Positions 1 through 6,039 of a DNA stretch of 6,317 nt are shown here, piece after piece. Origin of the DNA: Lachnospiraceae bacterium. GTDB taxonomy: Bacteria; Bacillota_A; Clostridia; Lachnospirales; Lachnospiraceae. Both the position numbers and the translations under genes were made by a program. Each line of letters begins with the position of its first letter. The stretch's first letter is position 1. Below the pieces are notes generated by a model. The model worked only from the letters and a program-made list of their open reading frames with translations, made no database searches and was not told where the DNA came from. The stretch spans positions 1 to 6,317 of the forward strand of contig SFGN01000114.1 in assembly GCA_004556565.1 (NCBI GenBank), in the 5' to 3' direction.

Positions 1-56
1 AAATAAACCAATACACTGAGGTTATGGATACACTAAAGAGAGAAGAATTCATATGA
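1..56 (+). CDS. C-terminal tail of an unidentified upstream gene (partial)
   Basis: An open frame enters from the left edge and ends at TGA 54-56, giving a tail that reads INQYTEVMDTLKREEFI. The stop overlaps the helicase start codon in an ATGA arrangement, the usual sign of translational coupling within an operon. Seventeen residues are too few to name a family. The context, directly upstream of a SNF2-type helicase, suggests a partner gene in the same, possibly defence-related, operon; that is inference from position only. The frame could also be chance, since it is short, but the ATGA overlap argues for a real gene end. Confidence 0.55.
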   Translation, partial: INQYTEVMDTLKREEFI

Positions 57-1539
57 GTAAATTTGTACAAGGACAAGTAATTGTTTTAAAATCAGATAAG
101 AACACAACTGGAGCAATCGTTAGCGTAATGGAAGGATACCCTGAAACACGATATCAGGTTTTTACGACGGCGGGATTGCAAACTTACTATGAGTCCCAGA
201 TAGAGGCACAAGAGGTTCAAGATGAATTGGAAATCATAGATGCAGAGCGTTTTCACGCAGGTCTTACTGCGTCTTTAATTCGTAATCCTTCTATTTCCTC
301 GCTGTATTCCCTGAATACAGCTCAAATTGATTTTATTCCTCATCAGTTTCGCCCTGTATTAAAATTTATTCGTTCAGATAGACCAAGACTGTTAATTGCG
401 GATGGTGTTGGAGTTGGAAAAACTATTGAAGCTGGCTTAATACTTCGTGAATTGCAGGCAAGAAGAAATCTCGATTCAGTTTTGATTATATGCCCTCGAC
501 CACTGGTTACAGAACGTAAATGGGAAACAGAGATGAAGCGGTTCGGTGAAGAGTTTACTGCTTTAGATGGGGACCTTTTGCGTCATTGTATCCATGAGTT
601 GGATATGGAAGGGGAATGGCCGGAAAAATATAAGAAAGCAGTAATTCCATATTCCTTATTCGATGAAGGAAATGTCTTTGGAAATAAAAAACATAAAGGT
701 TTAATGGAGGTGGACCCTCCGAAATTTGATTTAGTAATCGTCGATGAGGCGCATCACATTCGTAATACAGCGACTTATGGCTACCGAGCAGTGAGCTGTT
801 TTTGTGATGCCGCAGAGGCTGTTGTTTTATTGACAGCAACACCTGTGCAGCTTCAATACGACGATTTATTTGTTTTATTGAACCTTTTGCGACCAGATTT
901 AATTATTGACCGGAAGACCTTCCATGATATGGCGGAACCAAATCAATATATCAATATGGCATCGACAATTGTAAGAGGATATAAAGATGGATGGCAGGAA
1001 AATGCACATGAACAATTGGAATTTGCTTGTAATACGGAGTGGGGGAAAAAGGTGTTCGTTGATAATCCGACAATGAAATCGATTCTTGGTACACTTGAGC
1101 AAAAAGAAGTGTCTCTTGAAGAAAGGGTTCAGCTAATTTCTGACATTGAAAATATGCATACATTTTCAAACATGATCAGCAGAACCAGAAGACGGGATAT
1201 AGGTGAGTTTACAATTCGTAAACCATATACGGTGACAGTAGATTTTACTCCGGAGCAGAGAGAGCTCCATGATAAAATTCTGGAAGTCATCCATGATATT
1301 TTCTCGACGATTCATTGTACAGATAATACTAAATTTATGATGACAACCATATGCCGTCAAACCGCCAGTTGTTTGGGCTTGTGCCTATGTTACGAAGTAT
1401 TCTTTGCCGTCATTTATGGGAAATATCAGATAATGATGACGATGTTATTGACCTTAGAGCAATTGGTCAAGATAAATCATTTGCATCATTTAGTGAGCGG
1501 ATTGAAGAGATATTACATATTGTTACTGATTTCCTGAGT
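53..1539 (+). pseudogene. SNF2-type DEAD/DEAH helicase, N-terminal half, frameshifted and cut off by a transposon
   Basis: This is the ATP-binding half of a superfamily 2 (SNF2/RapA-like) DNA translocase. A putative Q-motif region (IPHQFRPVLKFI, residues 95-106) precedes Walker A DGVGVGKT (117-124), motif Ia IICPRPLV (145-152), the DEAH box (231-234) and TATP motif III (261-264). The ATG at 53 overlaps the upstream stop, with an AGAGAAG stretch just before it. The frame shifts by one missing base near TTT 1372-1374: before it the protein reads TICRQTASC, and the sensible continuation FGLVPMLRSIL lies in the next frame and runs to about 1539. The whole C-terminal helicase domain (motifs IV-VI) is missing because the transposon begins at 1540. 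Homologues are typically near 900-1100 residues (from memory), so about half remains. Such helicases are common in bacterial defence islands, but the specific system cannot be named from this fragment. Confidence 0.85.
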
Positions 1540-1600
1540 TGTCAAAGAACTGCTCTTATGGATTGTCATTGAACTGACCATATTTCTGTCGCAAAAGAGG
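1540..1600 (+). repeat. Left-end transposase-binding repeats (three TGTC sites)
   Basis: TGTCAAAGAACTG (1540-1552) and TGTCATTGAACTG (1565-1577) match at 11 of 13 bases and start 25 bases apart. A weaker third copy, TGTCGCAAAAGAG, starts at 1587, 22 bases further in. Spaced direct repeats beginning at the very end of the element are the known arrangement for binding sites of Tn7/Mu/Tn5053-class transposases. That these are TnpA sites is inferred. Confidence 0.65.
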
Positions 1601-1606
1601 CTGATA

Positions 1607-1643
1607 CAGGAGCGGGAAATACCCGCCCCTGATGCGGCATCAG
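1607..1643 (-). terminator. Overlapping hairpins after the transposon operon, possible terminator
   Basis: Read on the minus strand just past the last gene of the operon, CTGATGC-C-GCATCAG (1629-1643) is a perfect 7-bp palindrome. CAGGGGCGGG and CCCGCUCCUG (1607-1631) form a 10-bp stem with one G-U pair and a UAUUU loop. The two stems share bases 1629-1631, so they compete. A proper U-run is lacking; only CTCTTTTG follows. Position and GC-rich stems suggest termination or protection of the mRNA 3' end, but this is not certain. Confidence 0.45.
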
Positions 1644-1644
1644 C

Positions 1645-1962
1645 TTAGCTTACATAATCATTATCTACAAGTACCTTTAATGCGGTTACGACTGTACATG
1701 CATCTGCTTTCTTCATCTTGCTGTAGTTTCGAAGGCGTTCTTCATTCCAAAAAGTGTCTGACAGGGCAGCAAGTTCCGTACCGATATCCCAGTTAGGGAT
1801 ACAGATATAATTCCCATAGACATGTTTTCCTACAATCAGGTGGAAACGGTTTCCTCTCGCACAAAGTTCTGCTTCACAGGGATTCCCTCTTTTTATAATT
1901 TCAAGCGTGCCTTCCCACTGACTGGGGGGACAGCCTTTTCCTCTGCATGAAAAAGTGATCAT
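1645..1962 (-). CDS. Small protein of unknown function, last gene of the transposon (possibly DUF6618-like)
   Basis: A 105-residue protein whose ATG (1962) overlaps the ATPase stop codon (ATGA), so it is translationally coupled and part of the transposon operon. It has a cysteine pair near the start (CRGKGC, residues 6-11), then WEGTLEI, RGNRFHLIVG (36-45) and a central YGNYICIPNWDIGTEL segment with aromatic and acidic residues. I see no membrane segment, signal peptide, catalytic motif or helix-turn-helix. From memory it resembles small proteins filed as DUF6618; that assignment is tentative. A role as accessory factor or passenger of the transposon is inferred only from the coupling. The ending KVLVDNDYVS and full coupling suggest the gene is intact. 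Confidence 0.75.
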   Translation of the reverse strand: MITFSCRGKGCPPSQWEGTLEIIKRGNPCEAELCARGNRFHLIVGKHVYGNYICIPNWDIGTELAALSDTFWNEERLRNYSKMKKADACTVVTALKVLVDNDYVS

Positions 1963-2777
1963 TGATGCATATCACCTCCCAGAAGTTCGTGTTCGATGAT
2001 ATAGCGCACCAGATGCTCATCGATCAGACGTTTATTCTGCTGGCTTGCATACATAAGGCTTTTTTCACAGATCCGGTTGATGCTACGTGGGATCCCTGTG
2101 GATTCTTTATAAATATCATCTATGGCTTTATCGGTGAATATCTCCTGTTTCCCTCCGGCGTAAGCCAGATGGGAAAGTATATATCTTTCCGTTTCTGCCC
2201 TGTCCAGATGTGGCAGGACGCAATGGATATCAATACGTTGCCGGACAGCTGCATAACGCTGCAGCCGCAGCTTGTCCCATAATTCCGTCTGTCCTACCAG
2301 TACCAGTGCCATCGGGCTCATGGAATCGGATTTATAATTGAGAAGGAAACGGAATTCTTCAATGGTTTCCTTTTCAAGCAGATGAGCTTCATCCAGAATG
2401 CATACGACTTTCTTTTTCTGCACACCCCGGATGATCTCTACCTCCTTCTGGAGCTGCCGTTTGGCATCACCCCGGTAGAACTTTGACTCGATCCCCAACT
2501 GGTGCAGCAATCCTTTGTAGAACCATCTCGGTGTGAGCTTTGAATCGGACAGGTAAAGAAAAATGTATTCCTCCTGAGAAAGGGTTGTTACAAACCGCCG
2601 GATCAGGGTAGACTTCCCGCATCCGGCATCCGCGGTGACAACAGCAAACAGCTGTCGGTCTGCCGCATAGGCAAGCCTGCCAATGGCATCTGCCATGGCA
2701 GGGGATTCGTAAAGTTCCTGTACGGGAGTATCCCTTACGAATGGTGTATGGGTCATCTGGTAGAAAGTCTCATACAT
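1959..2777 (-). CDS. AAA ATPase of the transposon (TniB/TnsC/ExeA-like)
   Basis: An ATPase that in this class of transposons binds target DNA and activates the transposase. Counting from the ATG at 2777 the protein has 272 residues. It shows Walker A TADAGCGKST (about 48-57), Walker B VVCILDEAH (about 124-132), a sensor-1-type LVGQTEL (about 160-166), an arginine-finger candidate RQRI (about 179-182) and a sensor-2-like GIPRSINR (about 228-235). This is the ExeA/TniB fold without a fused extra domain. The 2777 start is preferred because MYETFYQMTHTPF is the usual opening of the family and because it overlaps the transposase stop by eight bases; GGTGG lies five bases upstream. A start at 2819 would add 14 unlikely residues. 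All motifs are present, so it appears functional. It is followed by the coupled 105-residue gene. Confidence 0.88.
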   Translation of the reverse strand: MYETFYQMTHTPFVRDTPVQELYESPAMADAIGRLAYAADRQLFAVVTADAGCGKSTLIRRFVTTLSQEEYIFLYLSDSKLTPRWFYKGLLHQLGIESKFYRGDAKRQLQKEVEIIRGVQKKKVVCILDEAHLLEKETIEEFRFLLNYKSDSMSPMALVLVGQTELWDKLRLQRYAAVRQRIDIHCVLPHLDRAETERYILSHLAYAGGKQEIFTDKAIDDIYKESTGIPRSINRICEKSLMYASQQNKRLIDEHLVRYIIEHELLGGDMHQ

Positions 2778-4177
2778 GTCTGCCACCATCCTTCCTGTAT
2801 TCCCCAAAGGAAATGGCATCCGCTCTCTGCTGTCTGGTCTGTACGTGCATTTTCTCCAGGGCGGCCAGCATTCTGGAAGATTCGGTTTCCTGTTCCTGCA
2901 TTGATAATGGGAGCGCGGGTGCCTTGTCGCAAAACGAGCCGATCTTTACCGGTTCTGCTGTAAAAGGCTCCACTCCGGAATATCGTACGGTAATGGTTTC
3001 AGGTGCCATGGGGTCATAAGAGATCTCCACTCTGCATCCAATCAGCGAAGGCTTTGTTTCGTATTTCCGGCCCCGAAAGCTGATGCAGGCACCCTTGTCC
3101 ACAAGACGTTCTTCATGATGCAGGAATGCCTCAGCAACAACAGATGAATCGAGGAATGCCAGGGGGCTTGTATCCCTTCCCCATTCCTGCAATGGTGTGA
3201 TGCCGCCGCCGGTACGGGACTGTTCATGCTTTCGTAGTACTCCCGGATGCCGTCATGTGGCGTTTTGTGATAGTATTCCTCCAAATAGATCTCCCAGTAA
3301 TGGTTCAGTTCTTCCAGCGTTCTGATCTTATGTGCCTTTGCTTCCCTAAGGAACGAATCTACGACCTGGTGGAATTTCTCAATTTTGCCTTTGGATTTCC
3401 CGCTTCTCACAGGTGCTGTTCTGATGGTAATTCCAAGCCTGGAAAGGGAGAACTTCAGTTGTTTTGCCACATACTGTGAACCGTGATCGAAGTAACAGGC
3501 ATCAAATTTCCCATGCTTGAGTTTGACTTTTCGGAATGTATCCTCAACAATAGCTTCTTCCTGATTGTCATAAAAAAAGGACTGCAGAACGTAACGGGAA
3601 TGGTCATCGATTGCGGATGACAGGTATGTCTGCACCATTGCACCGTTCTTTCCTATCGGGAGTTTTAATCCATACTTGATATCTCCTTGTATGAGCATCA
3701 TCCGGTGTGGTTTACAGAAATGTTTGGAAGAGCTTTTTCTTGCATCGTTGTACATCTGCATCTGGCGAACCCCAAATCCCGCCTGATAAAGGTAGCGTTC
3801 CATGGTAGAACGTTTCAAGCTCCCGGGTGCCACCCGTCCTTCCAACTCCAGGATGTAGATGATCTGGTTCACGGATCGTTTCGGAACTTCCCTCTTTAAC
3901 TGAATCGCCTGCGCCAGGAGTTCGTCAAAGTTTTCCGGAAGCTTCCCCGAACGCCGTTGTTCCCGGTTCATCGGTTTTAGTCCAGCGAAACCACCGTTTC
4001 TGTAAGCGGCTTCATAACGGTACAGGCTGCGTGGTGAGATGCCGTTCTTCCCGGCAATGTCTTCCCTCATCTGGATACGTTTTGCATTATCCGGTGCTCC
4101 ATCCAGCAGGGGTGCGATCAGCTGGTAGCGGTTCAGTGCCTGCTCCTCCTGTCATTGCTTTTTTCTTTTGTCTGCAT
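2770..4177 (-). pseudogene. DD(35)E transposase (rve/Mu-type), broken by two frameshifts
   Basis: The catalytic transposase of the element. The longest piece, from an internal ATG at 4070, has an N-terminal helix-turn-helix (NGISPRSLYRYEAAYRNGG) and an rve core with D130 (LIQGDIKYG), D195 (YFDHGSQY) and E231 (GKIEKFHQV). D195 to E231 is the classical 35-residue spacing. The most likely true start is ATG 4177, behind GGAGGATAACTATC. That frame (MQTKEKSND...) stops at 4133, and the continuation ALNRYQLIAPLLDG sits one base away. A second break lies near TTT 3230-3232, after HDGIREYYE; the C-terminal domain (GGITPLQEWGRDTSPLAFLD to RKDGGRHV) follows in the other frame to 2770. Both breaks equal a single missing base. 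With the breaks repaired the protein is about 468 residues and complete. As read, no full transposase can be made. Sequencing error is an alternative explanation. Confidence 0.85.
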
Positions 4178-4202
4178 GATAGTTATCCTCCTTTTGGAGG
4201 AG
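4177..4202 (-). promoter_or_regulatory. Transposase ribosome binding site within a small hairpin
   Basis: On the minus strand TCCTCC-AAAA-GGAGGA (4186-4201) forms a perfect 6-bp stem with a four-base loop. Its right arm is the ribosome binding site GGAGGA, eight bases before the ATG at 4177. Pairing would mask the site and lower translation. This supports 4177 as the designed start. Regulation by this hairpin is inferred. Confidence 0.5.
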
Positions 4203-4255
4203 ATTACCATACTCCCTCTTGACAGCAAAACAAAGTCGGTGCACAGGCAACAGAC

Positions 4256-4759
4256 CTAAAAAGATACAAGAAAGCCGCCCGAATTATAAATAAATCGGAG
4301 AATGGACTCCAGCCATTCCTCACTGGAACTTCGTAGTTTTTCAAGCAGTGGCATGCCGGTATTCAGGAGTTCCTCACCGAATCCCAGCAGTCGGTATCCG
4401 ACAGATTTCAGATACCCTTCTATCCTTAGGCGATTTATCATCAGCCAGTGATGCCATCTATGCATGGTAACCTCGCAAGGGTAATCTGCGGAATCGTCAT
4501 CCTCAGGTGTAACGATTCCATCGAGTACGCCGGCGATCACTTCCGAGGCATAGTGTTTAAAGGGTGCCAGACAGTCTGGAAGTTCCCTGTGGAGCCTTCC
4601 GCAGCAATGACATTTAAGCCGGCGGATGATATAAGTACGGCGTTCCCGTCCCTCCAACAGCATGATCCGCCGGCAGGTATCCCGGTAAGTTAATGGCTCA
4701 CCACAGATAGGGCAATAGGATATGGCACTGCCTTCAACAAAAAATATTTGCTTCCTCAT
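4256..4759 (-). CDS. Zinc-ribbon protein of the transposon (DUF6431-like)
   Basis: A 167-residue protein counted from ATG 4759. It has a four-cysteine zinc ribbon, C16-P-I-C19 and C50-H-C-C53, separated by a basic segment (RERRTYIIRRLKC). Then come LHRELPDCLAPFKHYASEVIAGVLDG (about 56-81, bounds approximate), an acidic stretch and VTMHRWHHWL, which looks like the recognition part of a helix-turn-helix. From memory it matches proteins labelled DUF6431, found next to rve transposases in Clostridia. It is the first gene of the transposon's minus-strand operon, about 78 bases before the transposase start. DNA binding is suggested by the zinc ribbon plus helix-turn-helix; whether it targets, regulates or helps transposition is unknown. 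No clear ribosome binding site precedes 4759. The frame stays open to GTG 4822, but those 21 residues look non-conserved and also lack one. Confidence 0.75.
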   Translation of the reverse strand: MRKQIFFVEGSAISYCPICGEPLTYRDTCRRIMLLEGRERRTYIIRRLKCHCCGRLHRELPDCLAPFKHYASEVIAGVLDGIVTPEDDDSADYPCEVTMHRWHHWLMINRLRIEGYLKSVGYRLLGFGEELLNTGMPLLEKLRSSSEEWLESILRFIYNSGGFLVSF

Positions 4760-4809
4760 TGTAAGTAACGGTATATTCTGATACAATAAACATGGTTGTA
4801 AAACCATAG

Positions 4810-4847
4810 TCCCAGAGTACACGTCTTGCTAGGAGGGTGCTCTGGGA
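4810..4847. repeat. Inverted repeat upstream of the zinc-ribbon gene
   Basis: TCCCAGAG (4810-4817) and CTCTGGGA (4840-4847) are perfect 8-bp arms around a 22-base loop. The core CCAGAG recurs at 4885-4890, inside the right terminal repeat. It lies in the 5' leader of the first transposon gene, so it could be a leader hairpin or a protein-binding site; the sequence does not decide. Confidence 0.4.
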
Positions 4848-4856
4848 TTCCTTTCT

Positions 4857-4876
4857 TTATACTGATGTCAGTATAA
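4857..4876. repeat. Perfect palindrome near the right transposon end
   Basis: TTATACTGA (4857-4865) and TCAGTATAA (4868-4876) are exact 9-bp arms around a TG centre, only 17 bases inside the inferred right end at 4893. On the minus strand the palindrome contains a TATAAA that could serve as a -10 box for the transposon operon, so an operator role is plausible. I see no good -35 partner. Confidence 0.5.
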
Positions 4877-4877
4877 C

Positions 4878-4893
4878 GGTCATTCCAGAGACA
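4878..4893 (-). repeat. Right terminal repeat of the transposon
   Basis: Read inward on the minus strand from 4893 the sequence is TGTCTCTGGAATGACC. It aligns without gaps to the left repeat TGTCATTGAACTGACC (1565-1580), with 12 of 16 bases the same. Only one clear TGTC site in this orientation is seen at this end, compared with three on the left, so the ends are asymmetric as in Tn7-like elements. Confidence 0.55.
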
Positions 4894-4902
4894 ATCAAGT
4901 AA

Positions 4903-5298
4903 ATCAATGTTCAGTCATATGATATTAGCAAAAACAGCAAAGGAGACAAAGAGAGGAAAGCATATTTTGATGCTAAGACCAAAATTCATTTGTTGAATTA
5001 TATTGAATCAAGGACAGATAATAATATTGCGTTATTTGTGTCGTTAAACAAACCACACAGTAGACTTACTGAAAGCGGTGTGGAGTTACGATTACGAGAA
5101 ATGGGGAAGAAGTTAGGTGTAGAAAAGGTGCATCCACATAAGTTTAGAAGGACTATGGCAACTAGAGCTATAGAGAAAGGTATGCCGATTGAGCAGGTGC
5201 AGAAGATTCTTGGGCATGAGCAGATTGATACAACTCTCAGATATGCTATGGTTAATCAAAACAATGTGAAATTGTCTCATAGAAAATATATATCATAA
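4903..5298 (+). pseudogene. Tyrosine recombinase/integrase, C-terminal fragment
   Basis: The remnant of a XerC/D-like site-specific recombinase that would cut and rejoin DNA through a tyrosine. The open frame begins right after an in-frame TAA at 4900 and has no ATG or ribosome binding site; the only candidate start is TTG 4990, which falls inside the fold. Visible are the beta-hairpin lysine region KGDKERKAYFDAKTKIHL (from about 4936), the HxxR box HPHKFRR, the second histidine in LGHEQIDTT and the nucleophile tyrosine in LRYA. The first catalytic arginine (box I) and the whole DNA-binding N-terminus are missing, so the protein cannot work. The missing half is not on the other side of the transposon, which is occupied by helicase sequence. 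The 3' end is intact, stopping at TAA 5296-5298. Confidence 0.85.
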
Positions 5299-5320
5299 AA
5301 GTGTGTGTAATGACAATGTA

Positions 5321-5349
5321 TTGACACATAGTGAAAGAAGTGTTATGAT
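5321..5349 (+). promoter_or_regulatory. Near-consensus sigma-70/SigA promoter of the toxin-antitoxin pair
   Basis: TTGACA (5321-5326) is followed after exactly 17 bases by TATGAT (5344-5349), about 25 bases before the antitoxin start at 5374. The spacer contains a loose inverted repeat, TGACAC (5322-5327) with GTGTTA (5340-5345), which spans the -35 to -10 region. Because RelB/DinJ-type antitoxins usually repress their own promoter through such repeats, this is a candidate operator; that part is inferred. Confidence 0.8.
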
Positions 5350-5373
5350 GTAGAAAAAGTGGAGGTATGTCTT

Positions 5374-5694
5374 ATGGATACAAATTTGAATGTTGCTATT
5401 GCACCAAAGGATTCAACGTTTCAAGTAAGAATAAATTCAGAAATCAAAAGAGCGGTTGAGGATATTTATGCAAAAACCGGAATGACATTGACGGATGCAT
5501 TTAATACCTTTATACAGCAATCTCTAAATGTTGAAGGTCTTCCTTTTATTGTTACCAAGAATAGCAAAGAAGCGTTGAGGGAACAGGCGGTTGCTATGCT
5601 GATGCTTGATTTGAAGCGGGCTGAGGAGCGAGCTGAAATTGAAGGTTGGATTGATGCAGATGATTTGGAACGGGAATTGGGGGTAATTGATTGA
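5374..5694 (+). CDS. Type II antitoxin, RelB/DinJ family
   Basis: A 106-residue ribbon-helix-helix antitoxin that should bind and neutralise the following toxin and repress the shared promoter. The N-terminal strand STFQVRINSEIK (about 14-25) and the helix-turn VEDIYAKTGMTLTDAFNTFIQQ form the DNA-binding part typical of DinJ. GLPFIV is a common family continuation, followed by a charged helix (LKRAEERAEIEGW) and an acidic tail that would wrap the toxin. ATG 5374 is chosen because GGAGG (5361-5365) lies eight bases upstream; a GTG at 5359 overlaps that site and is unlikely. The frame is intact. The stop codon overlaps the toxin start, so the two are translated together. Confidence 0.9.
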   Translation: MDTNLNVAIAPKDSTFQVRINSEIKRAVEDIYAKTGMTLTDAFNTFIQQSLNVEGLPFIVTKNSKEALREQAVAMLMLDLKRAEERAEIEGWIDADDLERELGVID

Positions 5695-6038
5695 AAAAGA
5701 TAAAATATACTCCTGATGCAGCGGATAAACTACGTGCATTAAAATCGGCAGTATCTCAAGAATATGGCGAGGATAAAGCAAAGAAAATTACCAAAAACAT
5801 AACAGATACAATAAGAGGGCTTTGTGATTATGAAGAGAAGGGTCCTGAGGTATCGAAAATGTTTGATGTGGTGTCAGATTATCGGTACATATTTGTGTCT
5901 AGAAATTATGTGTTTTATAGGATAGAAGATAAATACATTCCAATAATCAATCTTTATCATGAGAAAGAGGATTTTATGTGGCAGTTGTTTGGAATTGATA
6001 CTACACCTCAAGATACGATAGATTATTGGGATGAATAG
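5691..6038 (+). CDS. Type II toxin, RelE/ParE family
   Basis: A 115-residue toxin of the RelE/ParE fold: members either cut mRNA in the ribosome or poison gyrase, and the sequence alone does not decide which. The opening KKIKYTPDAADKLRALKSAV matches the first strand and helix. SDYRYIFVSRNYVFYRI and KYIPIINLYHEKEDFMWQLFGI form the central sheet and C-terminal helix with the usual arginine and tyrosine residues. The start is TTG 5691, which overlaps the antitoxin stop in a TTGA arrangement; a GGGGG stretch sits about nine bases upstream. No ATG is suitably placed, so the rare start codon is likely real and would keep toxin output low. The frame is full length. The 3' end is followed directly by the oppositely oriented repressor remnant. 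Confidence 0.88.
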   Translation: MKKIKYTPDAADKLRALKSAVSQEYGEDKAKKITKNITDTIRGLCDYEEKGPEVSKMFDVVSDYRYIFVSRNYVFYRIEDKYIPIINLYHEKEDFMWQLFGIDTTPQDTIDYWDE

Positions 6039-6039
6039 A

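Larger units (their letters stand above)
1540..4893. mobile_element. Transposon of the rve transposase plus AAA ATPase type, with TGTC ends
   Basis: A unit of about 3.35 kb, visibly richer in GC than both flanks, interrupts the helicase. It carries four minus-strand genes: zinc-ribbon protein, DD(35)E transposase, AAA ATPase and a small coupled protein. The left end starts TGTCAAAGAACTG at 1540; the right end, read inward, starts TGTCTCTGGAATGACC at 4893. The right end aligns without gaps to the second left repeat (TGTCATTGAACTGACC, 1565), sharing TGTC, TG and TGACC. TGT...ACA termini and repeated TGTC sites are typical of Mu/Tn7/Tn5053-like elements. No flanking target duplication is visible, because the left flank (helicase) and right flank (recombinase) belong to different genes. 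Both boundaries are inferred from repeats and loss of flanking coding sense, so they could be off by some bases. Confidence 0.7.

Noticed and set aside
555..1360. Several minus-strand frames opposite the helicase
   Set aside because: They are shadows of the helicase coding sequence, with no start signals and no family features.
1351..1572. Separate 73-residue gene inside the helicase
   Set aside because: It is the frameshifted continuation of the helicase (FGLVPMLRSIL onward) running into the transposon end, not an independent gene.
2770..3192. Independent 140-residue gene between transposase and ATPase
   Set aside because: Its content is the C-terminal domain of the transposase in the neighbouring frame; the apparent start is a TTG within PLQEW.
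3225..3235. Programmed -1 frameshifting in the transposase, as in IS3-type elements
   Set aside because: The sense-strand site is ACGAAAGC, without a slippery heptamer such as A AAA AAG. The first product would also lack only the C-terminal domain, which I would not expect of this family. A missing base explains it better.
4219..4247. Plus-strand TTGACA at 4219 as an outward promoter
   Set aside because: The -10 position at normal spacing reads CACAGG, and there is no gene on that strand to serve.
1540..4893. CRISPR-associated or cargo-bearing Tn7-like transposon
   Set aside because: No Cas gene, repeat array or cargo gene exists between the ends; only four mobility-type genes are present.
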